DNA of 6,033 bases from Desulfobacterales bacterium (GCA_007135795.1 SLIE01000026.1:1-6033); one strand, 5' to 3'; shown: positions 1-5,316, counted from the stretch's first letter. A program made the numbers and translations. The notes: a model not told the origin generated them from the letters alone.

Positions 1-2
1 AA

Positions 3-596
3 AATGCAAGAAAGCAGAATAAAAGTCGCTTTGTTAATGAACCAATTTCAGATGGCGGATCAAGACTTTTTGTTACGAAAGCATATGAAAGTGATGAAAG
101 TGGACTTGAATGTGTGGTGGGTGCCAGTCTTTTAGGTGGCTCGATCCATGGTTGCAATTGCGACGGGACTGCCACAAAAGGTACAGTTCAAACCAAAGAG
201 GGACTTGGACAGCTCCGCTTTGTTTATCCAAAAAGTAGCGTGGGTCATTCAGAAGAACGTGTCATTTCTATATTTACAACAAGCGACGTTAGTCATTTTG
301 TATTAACTCTGGTGGATGAAGGTACTTTGGGTTTTTTCCCCTTGGAGAATAAATCAATAGTTAATACTAACGTCTCAATTCGGAGGAATAACGATGAACC
401 GCAAACAAACGGCCGGCAACTTGATACTGATTGTTGTGATCGGACTCTGCCTCCTGATTTTTTCATCCGGATGCTCAAATCGTCATCCGCTGGCAGGTGC
501 CGGAAGTTCCGGGCATGCTTCCTCGCGTGCACAGGCGCAAGGCATCCTCAGCGAGCAAGAGATCTATCACAGTCTTTCCCAAATACGGCCTTATGA
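3..596 (+). CDS. 3' end of an unidentified protein gene, cut by the left edge; true stop uncertain
   Basis: One plus-strand frame is open from the left edge to a TAA at 594-596. Up to about base 390 the translation reads like real protein, rich in beta-forming residues, Gly, Ser and Thr, with two close cysteines (HGCNCDG). Past that point it overlaps the well-supported lipoprotein gene by 203 bases and turns into Cys- and Arg-rich text typical of an out-of-frame shadow. The genuine part is therefore probably about 3-390. A T6C4 run at 332-341 is a plausible frameshift point: the other two frames stop soon after it, at 350-352 and 358-360, which would give a clean end before the next ribosome binding site. 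The stretch looks more AT-rich than the following gene. I do not recognise the family; a fragment of an Ig-like or other exported repeat domain is possible but unproven. Confidence 0.35.
   Translation, partial: NARKQNKSRFVNEPISDGGSRLFVTKAYESDESGLECVVGASLLGGSIHGCNCDGTATKGTVQTKEGLGQLRFVYPKSSVGHSEERVISIFTTSDVSHFVLTLVDEGTLGFFPLENKSIVNTNVSIRRNNDEPQTNGRQLDTDCCDRTLPPDFFIRMLKSSSAGRCRKFRACFLACTGARHPQRARDLSQSFPNTAL
382..387 (+). promoter_or_regulatory. Ribosome binding site of the TPR lipoprotein
   Basis: GGAGGA lies six bases before ATG 394. It matters because it supports 394 as the true start and argues against the overlapping upstream frame being translated to 596. Confidence 0.75.
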
Positions 597-1191
597 AAGC
601 GCGGAACATTATTACCGCCGGGGACGCTACTTTCAGGACCACGACAAGCATTCGCTGGCAATACAGGAATTCAAATCCGTTATCTCCCGTGACCCCGGGA
701 ACGCCGATGCACTAAACGCCATGGGGATTTCTTTCGATTTCAAAGGAGAACACGGCAAGGCCATTCATGCTTATACGACGGCACTGGAAAGTGATTCGAA
801 GCGCGCGGACATCTTAAACAACCTGGGGTATTCCCATTTGCTCCGTGATGAAATCGATATCGCCATCTTGCACTTTATCAACGCGATTGCCCTGGAAAAA
901 GGGAATACGCTCTATCGCAGCAATCTTGCGCTTGCGTATGTCGAAAATGAAAATTTCAATTCGGCCTTACGTGAATTCAGGCAGAACGGGGATCCATCAT
1001 CAATTGCCCGCATACGCCTGGCCCGGATTTTGTATCAGAGGGGAGATAAGGTAAAAGCCGAAGAACAGATCATGTTTGCAAATGCCCTGGAAGAGGCAAA
1101 CCGTTATTCACTGGAAATGTTTGAAAGGCGTCCATCCAGCATTTCTATTGTTGAAATTACCGAGGAAGACGATGAACTGGTTACCGAATAA
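394..1191 (+). CDS. TPR-repeat lipoprotein, TadD-like
   Basis: This 265-residue protein is complete. The start is fixed by GGAGGA at 382-387, six bases before the ATG, and by an immediate signal peptide: basic residues at 3-4, a hydrophobic core at 10-23 and SSGC ending at Cys27. Cys27 is the likely lipidated residue, though Ser at -3 is weaker than the usual Leu. Ser at +2 fits outer-membrane sorting. A low-complexity Ser/Ala/Gly linker (about 34-50) leads into tetratricopeptide repeats at about 70-103, 104-137 and 138-171, with a degenerate fourth at 172-230. Repeat hallmarks include AIQEFKSVISRDPGNADAL and LNNLGYSHLLRDEIDIAI. The tail is acidic. Such proteins are helical scaffolds; TadD-type members help assemble Flp/Tad pili. 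No other tad gene is visible here, so that role is a resemblance only. No terminator directly follows. Confidence 0.85.
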   Translation: MNRKQTAGNLILIVVIGLCLLIFSSGCSNRHPLAGAGSSGHASSRAQAQGILSEQEIYHSLSQIRPYESAEHYYRRGRYFQDHDKHSLAIQEFKSVISRDPGNADALNAMGISFDFKGEHGKAIHAYTTALESDSKRADILNNLGYSHLLRDEIDIAILHFINAIALEKGNTLYRSNLALAYVENENFNSALREFRQNGDPSSIARIRLARILYQRGDKVKAEEQIMFANALEEANRYSLEMFERRPSSISIVEITEEDDELVTE

Positions 1192-1493
1192 AGAGGTACG
1201 GGTATCGTGACAGGCCCCACTTTCCATAATAACAGAAAATGATCACCCCCCATCATATCCGGCGCACCCTGTATGGGCGGATTGCATCCGCCCATGTTAA
1301 ACATACTCCCTATTATAATAATCTACAATCTATCGCATCATGGGCGCACCATGACCAGGTCAAGAAAATATACCCTAAGGACGTACGCTTCTTGTTATTT
1401 CGCGTCAACGTAACCTATTGCCATGGGCAGGCATGGAAAGGATTTGGTACGCATGGCCCCCGGAATCCTTGGAATCCGGCTTCAGCCGTTGCT
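1192..1493. other. Gap between the TPR lipoprotein and the toxin gene
   Basis: This stretch has no convincing gene. A 141-codon plus-strand frame (1239-1664) crosses it but has no clear ribosome binding site, has low-quality composition, and covers the toxin gene on the opposite strand. The only clear structure is the 10-bp hairpin at 1273-1295. Near the toxin end, GGAATCC occurs twice in tandem with two bases between (about 1462-1477), and no T-rich terminator follows the toxin. Confidence 0.6.
1273..1295. repeat. Perfect 10-bp palindromic hairpin, REP-like
   Basis: ATGGGCGGAT, a TGC loop, then ATCCGCCCAT form a perfect 10-bp stem. No T run follows on either side (next bases GTTAAAC), so a Rho-independent terminator is unlikely. 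GC-rich hairpins of the type GGGCGGAT..ATCCGCCC recur as dispersed repeats in many bacterial genomes, which is the more likely reading. It lies 81 bases past the lipoprotein stop and could still stabilise the 3' end of that transcript. Confidence 0.6.
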
Positions 1494-1807
1494 TTACAGT
1501 GGATCCGAGTCGCTGTCCTGAATCTCATCAGACAGCAAACGTGCGCCGTGAATGACGGCCAACACATCAATTTGGTCCTGCTTTATCCGATAAATGATAC
1601 GGTACGGTCGCACAATCAATTCACGCACATCCTCGGCGTCATATTCCGGCACCTTGCGGCCTGATAGAGGCTGTGCAGCAATTTGTGCAGATCTGTGCGT
1701 GATCTTGTCCACTATCTGCTTGCCATAGATGGACGAGTTCAAAGCACAGTGTATTCATAGATGTTGACCAAATGCTCTACGGCATTATCCGTCCATTGAA
1801 TTATCAT
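1494..1807 (-). pseudogene. ParE/RelE-family toxin, frameshifted
   Basis: The two parts of a ParE-like toxin lie in different minus-strand frames. ATG at 1807 opens MIIQWTDNAVEHLVNIYEY, the usual first strand and helix of ParE, and hits TGA after codon 22. The rest continues in the neighbouring frame from about 1740: helix 2, then LSGRKVPEY, VRELIVRPYRIIYRI and VLAVIHGARLL, which match the family's C-terminal core with its conserved Arg-rich strand. Adding one base in the TTT at 1741-1743 (AAA on the plus strand) joins the parts into about 104 residues, a normal ParE length; the span of 314 bases is one short of a multiple of three. ParE-type toxins block gyrase or, as RelE, cut mRNA; which applies here is not visible. 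The gene sits three bases after the antitoxin stop, antitoxin first, as expected for a type II operon. A TTG at 1742 could start an 82-residue product, but it would lack the N-terminal strand and helix. Confidence 0.75.
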
Positions 1808-1820
1808 GAGCTATAGCTCA
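1807..1820. repeat. 14-bp palindrome at the antitoxin/toxin junction
   Basis: TGAGCTATAGCTCA is a perfect palindrome spanning the last antitoxin codons, its stop and the first base of the toxin start codon. It could form a small hairpin in the mRNA that limits toxin translation, or be a chance match. No ribosome binding site for the toxin is visible apart from this region, so toxin translation probably relies on coupling. Confidence 0.35.
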
Positions 1821-1993
1821 AATCGTTTACGCACTTCCTTGACATCCACCGTACGTCCCTCGTCACTATCTCTGAGACCGGCTTCAATAGCCTGTCTAAC
1901 ATAAATCTGGTACATCAGATCCTCCCAACTAGCCGAATCCGGCAGCTTGTCCAGCAACTTGAGGGCCTTTTTTTTTGTGGTTTCTGTTTGCAT
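1811..1993 (-). CDS. Antitoxin of a ParE-type toxin-antitoxin pair
   Basis: This 60-residue protein is complete. The start ATG at 1993 has AGGAGA at 2007-2002, eight bases upstream. It is charged and helical: a Lys-rich N-terminus, then LPDSASWEDLMYQIYVRQAI, then GLRDSDEGRTVDVKEVRKRF. This layout (LPDxAxWxDxMYxxYVRQxIExGLxDxxxGR, then xxEVxxRF) belongs to a widespread small family found directly upstream of ParE/RelE toxins. The C-terminal part is the likely toxin-binding segment. No separate DNA-binding fold such as MetJ/Arc or AbrB is obvious, so autoregulation cannot be read from the sequence. The stop lies three bases before the toxin start. Codons 7-9 are an uninterrupted lysine run inside nine A residues, a possible slippage site. 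The partner toxin is broken as written, leaving this as an apparently solo antitoxin. Confidence 0.75.
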   Translation of the reverse strand: MQTETTKKKALKLLDKLPDSASWEDLMYQIYVRQAIEAGLRDSDEGRTVDVKEVRKRFEL

Positions 1994-2001
1994 GGGTTTG
2001 G

Positions 2002-2007
2002 TCTCCT
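2002..2007 (-). promoter_or_regulatory. Ribosome binding site of the antitoxin
   Basis: AGGAGA on the minus strand lies eight bases before ATG 1993. It supports that start over internal ones. Confidence 0.6.
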
Positions 2008-2010
2008 ATA

Positions 2011-2157
2011 TCAGACAGTTTTCCTGCCGACGATACTTTCTTCATATGCTGCTTGATGAGGCCATCCTTTTGCCTTACAAGCATTCCGTATATTATCAGC
2101 AAGTGTCACATGGTCTCCTGAGCTACCATAAAAACGCTCTTCAGATTTTAATATAGG
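2011..2157 (-). pseudogene. Possible C-terminal remnant of an unidentified gene
   Basis: A 48-codon minus-strand stretch with no start codon is bounded by a TGA at 2160-2158 and ends in TGA at 2013-2011, 17 bases before the antitoxin start. It reads plausibly as protein, with SEERFYGSSGDHVTLADNIR and a tail KAKGWPHQAAYEESIVGRK, both soluble and mixed-charge. I do not recognise it. It may be the tail of a gene cut when the toxin-antitoxin cassette arrived, or a chance open frame; the short length makes either possible. Confidence 0.22.
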
Positions 2158-2265
2158 TCATTGACCCACATTAAAGCAACTTTTATATCTATCGGAATCG
2201 ATAGGTATCGGGGCCAAAGAAATTCAATCAGAGGGACATTTAGAAATCAAGATCACAGTGACATT

Positions 2266-2445
2266 TTACAAACCATCCGGATAACATTCCACAACAATTC
2301 GTATGCTATTCGTATTCCCCACCAGATCCACAACTGATCCGCGACGCCATGGTGCACCCGGAATCGCTGCAACCGCCTGGGGCACACACGCATATCCGTC
2401 GTCGTTGCATTTTCTGGTACTATTCGATATAAATGTACCGAGGTT
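2266..2445 (-). pseudogene. Possible short coding remnant, unidentified
   Basis: There is an open minus-strand stretch of 59 codons with no ATG. It is preceded by TGA (2448-2446) and ends in TAA at 2268-2266. Its end reads as ordinary protein (GSVVDLVGNTNSIRIVVECY, then PDGL). Upstream bases in a neighbouring frame also read plausibly (PRYTVFPVPWAFVTG, about 2474-2518), as a frameshifted old gene might. Against this, other frames over the same bases, including a plus-strand frame of similar length, are also open, so the signal is weak. Confidence 0.15.
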
Positions 2446-2578
2446 TCACCCTACCCCGCTCAAATTATACCTGTAACAAATGCCCAAGGAACGGGGAAGA
2501 CCGTATACCGCGGTGGCACAGCAATATATAAGATGTACAGCTATCACACATGAAAAAAGCGTACCACAATTATCAATC

Positions 2579-2611
2579 GTAGGTTGGCGCTGAGCAAAGC
2601 GAAGGCCAACA
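2579..2611 (+). repeat. REP-like dispersed repeat, copy 1
   Basis: A 33-base imperfect palindrome begins GTAGGTTGGCGCTGAGC and ends AGCGAAGGCCAACA; TTGGC near the start pairs with GCCAA near the end. The pattern GTAGGTTGG..GAGC..AGCGAAG.CCAACA is one I recognise as a widespread dispersed element in proteobacterial genomes, probably a non-coding REP-type repeat. The second copy lies 100 bases away in the opposite orientation. Confidence 0.65.
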
Positions 2612-2711
2612 AATAGGTTTTATCCGATTAAAAAGCCGATCATGGATAATTGAAGTTAAGACAACCGAAATCAAAAATGCGCTTTGGAAGTACAACTTAT
2701 ATGCGTGTGGG

Positions 2712-2744
2712 TGTTGGGCTTCGCTATCGCTCACACCAATCTAC
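2712..2744 (-). repeat. REP-like dispersed repeat, copy 2 (inverted)
   Basis: On the minus strand this reads GTAGATTGGTGTGAGCGA then TAGCGAAGCCCAACA. It shares the GTAG.TTGG start, the GAGC centre and the AGCGAAG.CCAACA end with copy 1; the middle differs by small gaps and substitutions. Two copies facing each other around 100 bases resemble the paired arrangement of BIME-type elements. Confidence 0.6.
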
Positions 2745-2944
2745 TCGCTCAAGCCAACATGCGCGGCAGTAATGGGCAAGTAAACCTGCAATACACTACT
2801 ACGCCCCAGGCTCGGGCTTGGCATAAGACCCCGACGATAGCCCGGTGAGGGGGTTGGTTTTTGGGAACAATCCATGCCGGGTATGTTACATGCATAGTGT
2901 GTGAGATTGCCTGGGAATAGCGGACTTTGCCCGGTTAAAGGCAT

Positions 2945-2962
2945 GCCAGGCAAGAGCCTGGC
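2945..2962. repeat. 7-bp hairpin, possible dispersed repeat
   Basis: GCCAGGC, AAGA loop, GCCTGGC form a perfect 7-bp stem followed by GCTCCC. The sequence resembles the GGGAGCGCCAGGCTC-type repeats scattered in many genomes. No T run follows, so it is not a convincing terminator. It lies 37 bases upstream of the Gate-domain gene region. Confidence 0.4.
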
Positions 2963-2998
2963 GCTCCCATGGGGGAAGCTGTGCGGGGGGGCGTCACC

Positions 2999-3016
2999 AT
3001 GAAAAACTTTTTATGA
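2999..3016 (+). other. Five-codon leader overlapping the Gate gene start, or its frameshifted true start
   Basis: ATG at 2999, preceded by a G run (2985-2991) that could act as a ribosome binding site, reads MKNFL and stops at TGA 3014-3016. That stop overlaps ATG 3013 of the next frame as ATGA, the usual arrangement for coupled translation. Alternatively, one base is missing from the T5 run at 3008-3012; with six T residues the frame would read MKNFFMKSS and 2999 would be the real start. ATG 3013 has no ribosome binding site of its own. Confidence 0.4.
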
Positions 3017-3378
3017 AGTCGTCAATATTATTCATAAGGCGGTATTTTTTGGAAACAATTATTGGCATGGTTCTGGACGCGGGACAAAAGGGTATCGATC
3101 TTTCTTTGTATACGATTCTCCCGATCATGGTGATCATGCTCGGAATAATGAAGGTGCTGGATGCAAAAAATATCTTGTCCTTTGTAGCAAGGGGATTTGC
3201 GCCTGTTCTGGTCCTTTTTGGACTTCCGGGAATCGGGGTATTTGCCATTATCCAGATTCTTTTTATAAGCTTTGCCGCGCCTGTGGCCACCTTGAGGATC
3301 ATGGAAAATGATTTGAGCATCAGCAATGCCAGAATTGCGGCCACCCTCGCGGCTATTAATATTCTAACGCGCCAATAA
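3013..3378 (+). CDS. Truncated Gate-domain (YjiG/nucleoside-recognition type) membrane protein
   Basis: This 121-residue hydrophobic protein contains the Gate-domain core: DAGQKGIDLSLYTILPIMV (22-40) with a first membrane segment, KVLDAKNILSFVARGFAPVL (47-66), the GLPG turn at 70-73, and a second membrane region through about 93. This order matches YjiG- and SpmB-like proteins; E. coli YjiG has about 150 residues. Here the protein ends with AATLAAINILTRQ where the family continues with another conserved loop and a last membrane helix. No other frame after 3350 restores a hydrophobic continuation, so about 35-45 residues are missing. No YjiH/SpmA-type partner lies nearby. Gate-domain proteins are thought to be involved in transport or spore maturation, but the substrate is unknown. 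Probably a non-functional remnant; the start is also uncertain. Confidence 0.6.
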   Translation: MKSSILFIRRYFLETIIGMVLDAGQKGIDLSLYTILPIMVIMLGIMKVLDAKNILSFVARGFAPVLVLFGLPGIGVFAIIQILFISFAAPVATLRIMENDLSISNARIAATLAAINILTRQ

Positions 3379-3441
3379 AAAGTCGCGATCAGACGGCTTC
3401 TCCCGGATATTAACGGATATTTACGGGACGATATGAACAAT

Positions 3442-3474
3442 AAAGCCCCGGAGGAACAACTTTCCGGGGCTTTT
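3442..3474. terminator. Bidirectional Rho-independent terminator
   Basis: AAAGCCCCGGA and TCCGGGGCTTT form a perfect 11-bp stem around a 10-base loop, with TTTT on the plus-strand side and TTTATTGTT on the minus-strand side. It lies between the Gate gene (stop 3378) and the convergent synthetase (stop 3523) and can end transcripts from both. Confidence 0.88.
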
Positions 3475-3522
3475 ACATTTAACAGACTGTCTGTGATTTA
3501 GTGTACCAGGCTGACTGACGCC

Positions 3523-5133
3523 TTAGTGGACCATGCGATCACGTCCCTTCCATTCTTTTTCGCGTAATTTGTATTTTTGTATTTTACCGGTGGCTGTCTT
3601 GGGTAATTCTCCGAATTCAATCGCCTTTGGCGCTTTAAACCGTGCCAGGTGAGCTTTGCAGAATTCAATCAGCGACGCTGCATCAGGATTCGAACCCGGC
3701 CTTGGTACCACAAAAGCCTTCGGCACTTCCCCCCATTTTTCGTCGGGAATCGGAATCACTGCCACTTCCAGAACATCCGGGTGGTTGTACAATACATTTT
3801 CCACTTCGACGGTGGAGATGTTTTCGCCACCGCTGATAATGACATCCTTTTTACGATCCATGATCTGGACATAATTGTCCGGGTGCATGACCGCGAGATC
3901 ACCGCTGTGGAACCATCCGCCTTTGAACGCTTCCTCGGTGGCCTCGGGGTCTTTGTAGTACCCCAGCATGACGTTATTGCCGCGCATGACAATTTCACCC
4001 ATGGTTTTTCCATCGCGGGGCACCGGCACCATGGTTTCCGGGTCGACCACATCCATGTGCTCGGCAATTATGAACGGGACTCCCTGGCGCGCCTTGTAAG
4101 TGGCCTTTTCCTGCGGGGTTAAATGATCCCACGCCGTTTGCCACTGACATACACTATGGGGCCCGAAAACTTCCGTCAGGCCATAGGTCTGGGTGATGTT
4201 GGCGCCGACGCTTTCCATGTTCTGGATCACTGCCGGGGCCGGAGGGGCACCGGCCGTCATGATTTCAAGCCGTTTTTCGAGCTTGATATGATTTTCGATG
4301 GCATAGGCCGACATGCCGATGAGAATTGTGGGTGCGGCGCAAAGGTGGGTGATCCCTTCGGTTTTGATGATATTGTAGATCTCTTCCGGAACCACTTTTC
4401 TCAGGCACACATGGGTTGCGCCGAGGGCCGTAATCCCCCAGGTGAAACACCAGCCATTGCAGTGAAACATGGGCAGTGTCCACAGGTATACGGAATTATT
4501 GTCGGTGTGGAATTCCAACTGCTCACCGATTGCATTGAGGTAGGCACCCCTGTGATGATACATGACCCCCTTTGGCCGGCCCGTTGTTCCGGATGTGTAG
4601 TTGATCGTCGCGATATCGTACTCGTCCTCGATGGCGTTTTCTACCCGATCGGGCGTGCTCGATGCGAGAAACGATTCATAATCGGTCCCGTCCAAAGGCT
4701 TTTCGTCACTGGCGTCGCAGATATTGACCACCATCTTGATGTTTTTCAGTTTATCGAGGACCGGCGAAACTGAATGGGCAAACTCATTATCGACAAAGAG
4801 TGCTTTTGCGTCCGAATGGTTGATGATGTATTCAATTTCTCCGGGGGAGAGACGAATATTGATGGCCACCAGATTGGCGCCGATCATGGGAACGGCGTAA
4901 TGGGCTTCGAGCATTGGCGGAATATTGGGGCAAATGAAAGCGACTTTATCCCCCTTGCCGATGCCGCTTTTGAGAAGTCCATTGGCAAACCGGAACACCC
5001 TTTCCTGGAACTGTGCATATGTATATCGTTTCGACCCATTGATGACGGCAATTTTATCCGGAAAAACCATTGCACTTCGGTAAAGAAAATTGACTGGACT
5101 CAGCAGATGCTTGCAAACCGAACCGATTGCCAT
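3523..5133 (-). CDS. AMP-forming acyl-CoA synthetase, short/medium-chain (AAE/DmdB-like)
   Basis: This 536-residue enzyme is complete and of normal length for the ANL superfamily. It activates a carboxylic acid with ATP to an acyl-adenylate, then transfers it to CoA, in the cytoplasm. Motifs in order: the ATP-binding loop YTSGTTGRPKG (179-189), LPMFHCNGWCFTWG (220-233), TAGAPP (293-298), QTYGLTE (315-321), GWFHSGDL (406-413), the hinge DRKKDVIISGGENIS (426-440) and PKTATGKIQK (511-520) with catalytic Lys517. The PMFHCNGW segment marks the branch containing plant acyl-activating enzymes and DmdB-like ligases, which favour short or medium chains; the exact substrate is not readable. AGGAGGT at 5144-5138 fixes the start. 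The gene appears to be transcribed alone, ending at the shared terminator. It probably feeds fatty or other organic acids into beta-oxidation. Nothing looks damaged. Confidence 0.93.
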   Translation of the reverse strand: MAIGSVCKHLLSPVNFLYRSAMVFPDKIAVINGSKRYTYAQFQERVFRFANGLLKSGIGKGDKVAFICPNIPPMLEAHYAVPMIGANLVAINIRLSPGEIEYIINHSDAKALFVDNEFAHSVSPVLDKLKNIKMVVNICDASDEKPLDGTDYESFLASSTPDRVENAIEDEYDIATINYTSGTTGRPKGVMYHHRGAYLNAIGEQLEFHTDNNSVYLWTLPMFHCNGWCFTWGITALGATHVCLRKVVPEEIYNIIKTEGITHLCAAPTILIGMSAYAIENHIKLEKRLEIMTAGAPPAPAVIQNMESVGANITQTYGLTEVFGPHSVCQWQTAWDHLTPQEKATYKARQGVPFIIAEHMDVVDPETMVPVPRDGKTMGEIVMRGNNVMLGYYKDPEATEEAFKGGWFHSGDLAVMHPDNYVQIMDRKKDVIISGGENISTVEVENVLYNHPDVLEVAVIPIPDEKWGEVPKAFVVPRPGSNPDAASLIEFCKAHLARFKAPKAIEFGELPKTATGKIQKYKLREKEWKGRDRMVH

Positions 5134-5137
5134 TGCT

Positions 5138-5144
5138 ACCTCCT
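5138..5144 (-). promoter_or_regulatory. Ribosome binding site of the acyl-CoA synthetase
   Basis: AGGAGGT on the minus strand, four bases before ATG 5133, is a near-perfect match to the anti-Shine-Dalgarno sequence and decides the start. Confidence 0.8.
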
Positions 5145-5257
5145 TTTTCCATTAATGTCATCCCGACCTGACCGGCGTTATGGTCTATTCGGAGCGCGAA
5201 ATTCACAGCTCAATTTACTGTCGTACTTCATGAAAAGAATTTGTGAACATTGTTTTA

Positions 5258-5287
5258 TGTTATTAAACGTGATCTTATTTCATAACA
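5258..5287. promoter_or_regulatory. Possible operator: inverted TGTTAT / ATAACA
   Basis: TGTTAT (5258-5263) and ATAACA (5282-5287) are perfect 6-bp inverted half-sites 18 bases apart. One half touches the proposed -10 and the other lies just inside the transcript, a usual place for a repressor site. The half-sites are AT-rich and short, so chance is a real alternative. Confidence 0.22.
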
Positions 5288-5316
5288 GAGTACATCAGGA
5301 ATAATTACCGTGTCAA
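5287..5316 (-). promoter_or_regulatory. Possible sigma-70-type promoter of the acyl-CoA synthetase
   Basis: On the minus strand a perfect -35, TTGACA (5316-5311), is followed after 18 bases by TACTCT (5292-5287), a weak -10. Transcription would start near 5280 and give a leader of about 150 bases before ATG 5133. The weak -10 would fit a regulated promoter. Confidence 0.33.

Larger units (their letters stand above)
1995..2998. other. 1-kb gene-poor region with dispersed repeats and possible coding remnants
   Basis: No complete gene is supported here. The region holds two short minus-strand open stretches without start codons (2011-2157 and 2266-2445), a small 6-bp hairpin (CTATCG, GAAT, CGATAG at 2189-2204), two opposite copies of a REP-like repeat (2579-2611 and 2712-2744), and a 7-bp hairpin repeat at 2945-2962. 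A 70-codon minus-strand frame at 2741-2953 is built largely from repeat sequence and looks non-coding. I see no transposase, terminal inverted repeats of an insertion sequence, or tRNA. Confidence 0.55.

Noticed and set aside
1239..1664. 141-codon plus-strand frame covering the toxin
   Set aside because: No ribosome binding site and atypical composition. The minus-strand ParE motifs explain the second half and a hairpin repeat lies in the first.
1999..2119. 9-bp direct repeat TGGTCTCCT at 1999-2007 and 2111-2119 as a possible target-site duplication
   Set aside because: The first copy is the antitoxin's ribosome binding site region, no terminal inverted repeats or transposase lie between, and a chance match of this length is plausible.
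2741..2953. 70-codon minus-strand frame
   Set aside because: Made largely of repeat sequence, low-complexity Pro/Ser/Gly text, no ribosome binding site and no family resemblance.
2994..3440. 148-codon minus-strand frame opposite the Gate-domain gene
   Set aside because: It mirrors the hydrophobic plus-strand gene, runs close to the terminator, and has no ribosome binding site. The plus strand has the family motifs.
3649..4122. 157-codon plus-strand frame opposite the synthetase
   Set aside because: Also an antisense shadow. The minus-strand enzyme carries all family motifs over the same bases.
4123..5304. Two long plus-strand frames (216 and 176 codons) opposite the acyl-CoA synthetase
   Set aside because: Antisense shadows of a strongly coding gene; His/Gly/Phe-rich composition, no ribosome binding sites and no recognisable domains.
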